DNA of 64,000 nt from Bacillus carboniphilus (GTDB taxonomy: Bacteria; Bacillota; Bacilli; Bacillales; JC228). Under the pieces are notes generated by a model that worked only from the letters and a program-made list of their open reading frames with translations, ran no database searches and was not told where the DNA came from. Each line of letters opens with the position of its first letter. Positions within the stretch are counted from its first letter, which is position 1. The DNA lies in assembly GCF_039522365.1 (NCBI RefSeq), contig NZ_BAAADJ010000062.1, forward strand, positions 46,833 through 110,832. The letters run 5' to 3'. A program made the translations under genes and the position numbers. This document shows positions 59,964 through 64,000 of the stretch, piece after piece.

Positions 59964-60965
59964 TTACTTTTCTGTCTGTGTAACGATTGGATTAATGGAA
60001 ACATAATAATTTTTCTGTAACCCATAAATTCTATCCATAATCATTTGTGAGTTCTCACATATTGAGGTTAGTGGTTTTCCATCAACTAAAGGTGTTTTAT
60101 CATACACTTTTCTTACTTCCACCTTCACTGCACCTGAAAAATCCACTTCTTTTATGACAATCTCTTCTGGATGATAAAGAATGACATCTAACATATCCAC
60201 CACTTCCTTTATTCCAGAGTTTTGCAACAAAGAAATGAGTTCATAATTCGTAAGATCTTGTATTGTACCAGCCTTGACCATACTTGAATTTGAGTAAATA
60301 GAAATTGCTTGAGCAAGCATTCCATCTAACGCTAATAAAGTAGGACTAAGAAAGCTTTGATGATCATAGTAAATTGCCTCTAAAATCTGACGGCCTATTT
60401 GGAGGTCAGCTTCTACATAATGTCCGTTAAATGATATTCTCTGCAAAATGTCTGGAGGATTTAAGTCACTTTTCCCTAGCATATAAGCATCACGAAGAAA
60501 ACTATCTAAATGATCAGCACCCAAGTATGTCGTTTTATGAGTTAACGGAGAATCTGAATTCAACAAGTCTATGATTCTTGATGGACTAAAACCATGATTT
60601 AATAAAATTTCTGCAATCTCTCCCCCACTTATTTTTTGCTCCGTAATCGTATGATGGTTAAACCCCAATGTTTTTTCGACAGCATGTGAAAACGGAAGGT
60701 GACCTATATCATGGAGAAAAGCTGCTATACGAAGTTCTTCTTCTTTAGGAAAAAATGTAGCGATAGTGGCCCATACACCAATGGTATGTTCAAATCTAGA
60801 ATGTTTCGCAGAGGAGATAAGAGATCCCGTTCCATAATGAGAGAGATGTTTTAACCTGTTTAAGGTTTTACTCTTTAAAAGCTCTCTTTCCCAAGGGAAG
60901 GTTTTGATTTTAGTTTGATAAAAGGGTTCAAAAACTTCATCTGAATTTACAAATACATAGTGCAT
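59964..60965 (-). CDS. HD-domain phosphohydrolase
   Basis: A 333-aa HD-superfamily protein: RFEHTIGVWATIATFF, AAFLHDIGHLPFSHAVEKTL (the H...HD metal motif), then YLGADHLDSFLRDAYMLGKS. The arrangement is that of dGTPase/HDIG-type phosphohydrolases (SAMHD1-like). Its nucleotide substrate is unknown. ATG 60965 follows TTTAGGAGGTCATAAC. A hairpin leader lies just upstream (60981). Confidence 0.88.
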   Translation of the reverse strand: MHYVFVNSDEVFEPFYQTKIKTFPWERELLKSKTLNRLKHLSHYGTGSLISSAKHSRFEHTIGVWATIATFFPKEEELRIAAFLHDIGHLPFSHAVEKTLGFNHHTITEQKISGGEIAEILLNHGFSPSRIIDLLNSDSPLTHKTTYLGADHLDSFLRDAYMLGKSDLNPPDILQRISFNGHYVEADLQIGRQILEAIYYDHQSFLSPTLLALDGMLAQAISIYSNSSMVKAGTIQDLTNYELISLLQNSGIKEVVDMLDVILYHPEEIVIKEVDFSGAVKVEVRKVYDKTPLVDGKPLTSICENSQMIMDRIYGLQKNYYVSINPIVTQTEK

Positions 60966-60980
60966 GTTATGACCTCCTAA

Positions 60981-61031
60981 AAATTGAAAAGAGCCGGCTT
61001 CAAATCTATTCTCATAGAGATGAAACCGGCC
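60981..61031 (-). terminator. Leader hairpin before the HD gene (candidate attenuator)
   Basis: On the minus strand GCCGGTTTCA pairs with TTTGAAGCCGGC across TCTCTATGAGAATAGA, then TCTTTTCAATTTTT runs into the ribosome site. It resembles a terminator placed before the gene. Confidence 0.55.
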
Positions 61032-61125
61032 CATTGTATTCAATGAGAGTGGTTACTTACCACGGTTTAACAGTTCATAGTTGTATAATACCAATTTAGG
61101 TATAAATAGACAATAGTATTTTTTC

Positions 61126-61304
61126 CGGACACACGTTCCGTTATATACCTTAAAAAGCCCTGTCTTCTAAATTTCGCGGACTCTCATTCCGCTATTTACT
61201 AATTTTGACCCTAAATTAGCCCAAAATCACCCCAATAACGGAACGTCTGTCCGTTGCTAAGCTAAAATGGGCCGTTTTTCTAAGAATAACGGAACCTGTG
61301 TCCG
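61126..61304. repeat. Four-unit CGGAC/TTCCGTTATTT palindromic array 3
   Basis: Units CGGACACACGTTCCGTTATA (61126) and CGGACTCTCATTCCGCTATT (61177), then inverted AATAACGGAACGTCTGTCCG (61234) and AATAACGGAACCTGTGTCCG (61285). Starts are 51, 57 and 51 bases apart. It fills the 61044-61310 gap and ends at the stop of the GNAT gene. Confidence 0.9.
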
Positions 61305-61310
61305 CCTTGC

Positions 61311-61829
61311 CTACTCTCGCACACTGCAAACAGAGTACACCGACACAACTTTCTCCCATCTATGTATCGTTTTTTCTAAAGTCATCCCAATCCGTTCAGC
61401 CACTTTTGCAGAAGGTTTATTCCGAACATCTACAAAGGAAATGAGCCTTTCTACATCAAGCACCTTAAACCCATATTGCTTACACGCAATCGCCGCTTCA
61501 GTCGCATAGCCGTTCCCCCATACCCGCCGAGCAAACAAGTAACCAATCTCCATTTCCATAACGCCCTCTAACTCTTGTGGAACAATTCCGCATTGTCCTA
61601 AAAAATCACCCGTCACTTTGTCCTCTACAATCCATAGACCTACTCCATAGTCGGCATAATTATTTAGGGTCCAGCCAATCCACTTTCTAGTCTGATCTTC
61701 ATTTTTAGTAGAAGGATAGTATTCCATTGCTACAGGGTCAGAGAAAATCTCCATTAAATTACCGATATCCTCATCATTCATTTTTCTTAGGACTAATCTA
61801 TCAGTAGTTAATACCGTCCTATCTTCCAT
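61311..61829 (-). CDS. GNAT acetyltransferase, RimJ/RimL type
   Basis: A 172-aa protein: VLTTDRLVLRKMNDEDIGNL, LGQCGIVPQELEGVMEMEIG, YLFARRVWGNGYATEAAIAC (acetyl-CoA loop WGNGYATEA), and GFKVLDVERLISFVDVRNKP with SAKVAERIGMTLEKT. Probable substrate is a protein N-terminus or small molecule. ATG 61829; its end is next to palindromic array 3, which may serve as terminator. Confidence 0.85.
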   Translation of the reverse strand: MEDRTVLTTDRLVLRKMNDEDIGNLMEIFSDPVAMEYYPSTKNEDQTRKWIGWTLNNYADYGVGLWIVEDKVTGDFLGQCGIVPQELEGVMEMEIGYLFARRVWGNGYATEAAIACKQYGFKVLDVERLISFVDVRNKPSAKVAERIGMTLEKTIHRWEKVVSVYSVCSVRE

Positions 61830-61839
61830 TTCATCACCC

Positions 61840-62988
61840 CTAATTCACCGGCACATATCCAGACAATTCAACGATTTTTTGACCTTGTTCCGATATCATC
61901 CAATCAATAAATGGTTCAATGTTCGAATTCTTATTTCCTGCCGTTATCGCATAAAACTCACCAATAATCGGGTAGCTTCCATTTTTAATATTTTCCTTGG
62001 TTGGTAATACTCCCTCAACTTCTATATTTTTTATTTTCCCCAGATCCACCATATCTTGAGAAAAGTGTCTAAACGAAAAACCAATAGCGTTGGTTTTATT
62101 TCGGTAGTTCGTTGTTTCCCGAATAATACCACCCATTCCCGTAACGATGTCCTCAGAAGGTGGAACCATTAAAGGAATGTCACCCATCAGGTTCTGTAAA
62201 GCGGACTGGCTTCCACTATCTTCAGGTCTTTGATAAGCCCGGATTTTCTGGTTCTTACCGCCCACTTCCTTCCAGTTCGTGATTTCCCCAGAGTAAATAC
62301 CTTGGATTTCTTCAATTGTTAACTCCTCCACTGGATTATCGGAGTGAACAAAGAACACAAACGCTTCCCTGCCAATAGGAGTTAATTCTAATTCGAATCC
62401 CATACTCTTCGCTCTTTCCATTTGATTTTCAGACGGGTGTGCCGTAAAAATGATATCTGAATGTCCGTAAAATAAACTGTGGAAAGCACCACTGGTTTGT
62501 CTGGAAACTACTTCACTATTATCCTGATTGTATTCCTTTTCGGGATAGACTGCTTGAGCAAATGCTGCATACACTGGATATAAAGCTGTTGCCCCATCTA
62601 ATTTCGGTAAATTCGATTTGGTTATTTTAAAAGTCGATTCTTCATCCAACTTCACAGCTTTAGTATTCTCCTTAAATGGCTGATACTCAGACAAATCGAC
62701 ATCCTGTGTACTCACAATTTCAAGACTCTCCTCATAAGCCTGGTACCCCTCAAACGTAACTACCGAACCTATCAACAATCCAATTATGACCCCCACAATA
62801 ACCCTCGGTACTTTCCTTGATAAATATCCGTAAATTGCTAGAATGATCATAACCATCACCCCAATGGTCAGAGCGATAAAAAATGGAACATAAAACTCTG
62901 CGTCTCTAGATAAAGAGGCAAAGATCGTCACCACAAACCCAATAATCCCTAATGCCCCTATGATGAAAATACTCCCTATAAACCTCAC
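61840..62988 (-). CDS. PstS-like periplasmic-binding protein with membrane spans
   Basis: A 382-aa protein with three N-terminal spans (GSIFIIGALGIIGFVVTIFA, YVPFFIALTIGVMVMIILA, VIVGVIIGLLIGSVVTF) and a PstS/PBP2-type domain (LPKLDGATALYPVYAAFAQA, SGAFHSLFYGHSDIIFTAHP, NWKEVGGKNQKIRAYQRPED, SGYVPVN). The TALYPVYAAFA region resembles the phosphate site of PstS, but no Pst transporter genes are near. It may be a phosphate or anion sensor. The start overlaps the NUDIX gene's stop (GTGA). Confidence 0.85.
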   Translation of the reverse strand: MRFIGSIFIIGALGIIGFVVTIFASLSRDAEFYVPFFIALTIGVMVMIILAIYGYLSRKVPRVIVGVIIGLLIGSVVTFEGYQAYEESLEIVSTQDVDLSEYQPFKENTKAVKLDEESTFKITKSNLPKLDGATALYPVYAAFAQAVYPEKEYNQDNSEVVSRQTSGAFHSLFYGHSDIIFTAHPSENQMERAKSMGFELELTPIGREAFVFFVHSDNPVEELTIEEIQGIYSGEITNWKEVGGKNQKIRAYQRPEDSGSQSALQNLMGDIPLMVPPSEDIVTGMGGIIRETTNYRNKTNAIGFSFRHFSQDMVDLGKIKNIEVEGVLPTKENIKNGSYPIIGEFYAITAGNKNSNIEPFIDWMISEQGQKIVELSGYVPVN

Positions 62989-63428
62989 TCTTCTCCCCCC
63001 ATGAACTCACGTTTCAGTAGTTCCATTAAACCATTCGGAAATAACACTTTATGCTCTAATTCTTTCAATGAAATCCACCGAGCTTGAGTGACAATATTCC
63101 CTTCAGTAACTGTAAAAACGTCTCTCTTATAGAGACTAGGATCTTTAAACTCAACTACATAAATTTGAGTTATTTCATGCGCCATGTCTTCTTCAATCGT
63201 ATATATGTTCTCTAAACAAGTTATATAGCGTGATATAAAAACCTCAACATCCAATTCCTCTTTAAACTCTCTCTTTAGAGTCTCAACTGACCTTTCACCG
63301 AACTCAATGGTTCCTCCAATCGGCCGATAAAATGCCCCGGTTCCTCTAGAATGTTTCCCTGCTTGTTCCTCTAAAAGTATGTAATCACCGTTTACGATAA
63401 GACCTAATGCATTTGCTCTCGGGCCCAT
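62985..63428 (-). CDS. NUDIX hydrolase
   Basis: A 147-aa NUDIX protein: the box spans Gly39 to Glu58 (GTIEFGERSVETLKREFKEE), with all key residues (G...E...REFKEE). It hydrolyses a nucleoside diphosphate linked to another group; the substrate is unknown. ATG 63428 has GGAGGAATTG upstream. The next gene, 61840, overlaps by four bases and is therefore co-translated. Confidence 0.9.
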   Translation of the reverse strand: MGPRANALGLIVNGDYILLEEQAGKHSRGTGAFYRPIGGTIEFGERSVETLKREFKEELDVEVFISRYITCLENIYTIEEDMAHEITQIYVVEFKDPSLYKRDVFTVTEGNIVTQARWISLKELEHKVLFPNGLMELLKREFMGGEE

Positions 63429-63560
63429 TCAATTCCTCCATAGTTGTTACTTTAAATAATATTAACATATAATTCCATTTACTTATGGGTGTTTTGGAGA
63501 AAAAGGGAGGTACAGAGAAATTAGGGACTATAAAATTGAGAAAAAACGATTGTTTCACAA

Positions 63561-63897
63561 TCATTTCTCATTAAGGTGGTAACATAGTTGAACTACACCC
63601 GAAGAAAACCTATTTGTTTCAAACAGTTTCAGATGTACCCTTTGCTTAATGTCAATAAACAGGGGGTTTCCATTTCCCAAAATAATAGGATGCACAGATA
63701 ATCTAAATTCATCTACAAGCCCTAAGTTTATAAAGGTTGTAATTAAACTTGCCCCACCATATAGCCAAATGTCTTTACCAGGCTTATTCTTTAATTTGAT
63801 GATTTCTTCCTCAATATTTTCATTTATATATTTTACGTTATCTTCAGAATCCTTTCGTGTTCTTGAGAACACATATTTCTCTTTACTGTTGACCAAT
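63561..63897 (-). pseudogene. RibD/DHFR-family reductase, 5' part lost (second copy)
   Basis: The frame LVNSKEKYVFSRTRKDSEDN, ENIEEEIIKLKNKPGKDIWL, YGGASLITTFINLGLVDEFR, ends VVQLCYHLNEK. It matches the reductase at 1945-2514 closely in the last 115 residues; the first 80 are missing. The break point coincides with sequence that looks like the end of an IS element (63898 onward). A hybrid frame starts inside that sequence but would not be functional. Confidence 0.8.
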
Positions 63898-64000
63898 TGA
63901 TTACGGCCACTCGATTTTACCACCATTGACATTTTTTTTACCACTGCTCGCCAAGAAATTTACCACATGTTGTCACCACATTTACCAACCTTCAAAAAGC
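63898..64000. mobile_element. Possible IS21-type end (runs off window)
   Basis: From TGATTACGGCCACTCG the sequence has four spaced TTTACCA copies (near 63915, 63937, 63959, 63981). IS21-family elements begin with TG and have repeated transposase-binding sites at their ends. It interrupts the reductase. No transposase gene is visible in the window. Confidence 0.5.

Overview
The window is an AT-rich chromosomal segment of a Bacillaceae-type Firmicute. The evidence is gene content (xpt-pbuX under a guanine riboswitch, a KMSKS-type tyrosyl-tRNA synthetase under a T-box, uppP, DUF1002, YjcQ, DUF3231, DUF3889 and DUF3934 proteins), strong GGAGG-type ribosome binding sites, frequent TTG/GTG starts and intrinsic terminators. 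Genus and species cannot be fixed from the sequence alone. Most genes are on the minus strand.

0-9.5 kb is a patchwork of small unrelated genes: two methyltransferases, a RibD/DHFR-like reductase, YjcQ, acetyltransferases, lipoproteins, RidA and DinB. Many follow the order gene, terminator, then a conserved roughly 35-bp element (CTTATTGAAC ... GTTAGCTTAATAAG) in the same orientation as the preceding gene. Several genes here are frameshifted, truncated or lack a normal start codon. This cassette-like layout is the most unusual feature of the window.

9.5-30 kb carries VOC proteins, an AraC/GyrI-like regulatory pair, more acetyltransferases, a run of lipoprotein and DUF6199-like membrane genes, tyrS with its T-box, a P-loop kinase, a DUF1002 protein, an ECF sigma/anti-sigma pair with a visible autoregulatory promoter, an EamA exporter, a nucleotidyltransferase and a PASTA-domain membrane protein.

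30-44 kb contains a complete class I ribonucleotide reductase operon (nrdE, nrdF, flavodoxin). It is preceded by a cobalamin riboswitch with terminator and by a pair of NrdR boxes, so both B12 and NrdR should repress it. Around it are DUF3231, a tyrosine phosphatase, Mpo1-like, DUF5662, DUF305, an isochorismatase-like hydrolase, a ZmaR-like acetyltransferase and a small secreted cysteine peptide. Twelve copies of a roughly 28-bp palindrome (GGGACA...TGTCCC) lie between these genes. One copy is split by a complete IS3-family (IS150-like) element with a 5-bp target duplication.

44-64 kb has DUF389, a secreted nuclease with an excalibur domain, a second ECF sigma/anti-sigma pair, an amidase, a heptad coiled-coil protein, a glycerophosphodiesterase, a MarR regulator, a luciferase-like monooxygenase, riboswitch-controlled xpt-pbuX (pbuX frameshifted), uppP, an AraC/GyrI regulator, an HD hydrolase, a PstS-like protein and a NUDIX hydrolase. 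The gaps hold three further repeat families, including three copies of a four-unit palindromic array with fixed 51-bp spacing. The right edge holds a second, truncated copy of the reductase found near 2 kb, cut by what looks like an IS21-type end.

Single-base frameshifts occur in at least six loci. Sequence error and real decay cannot be told apart from this window alone.
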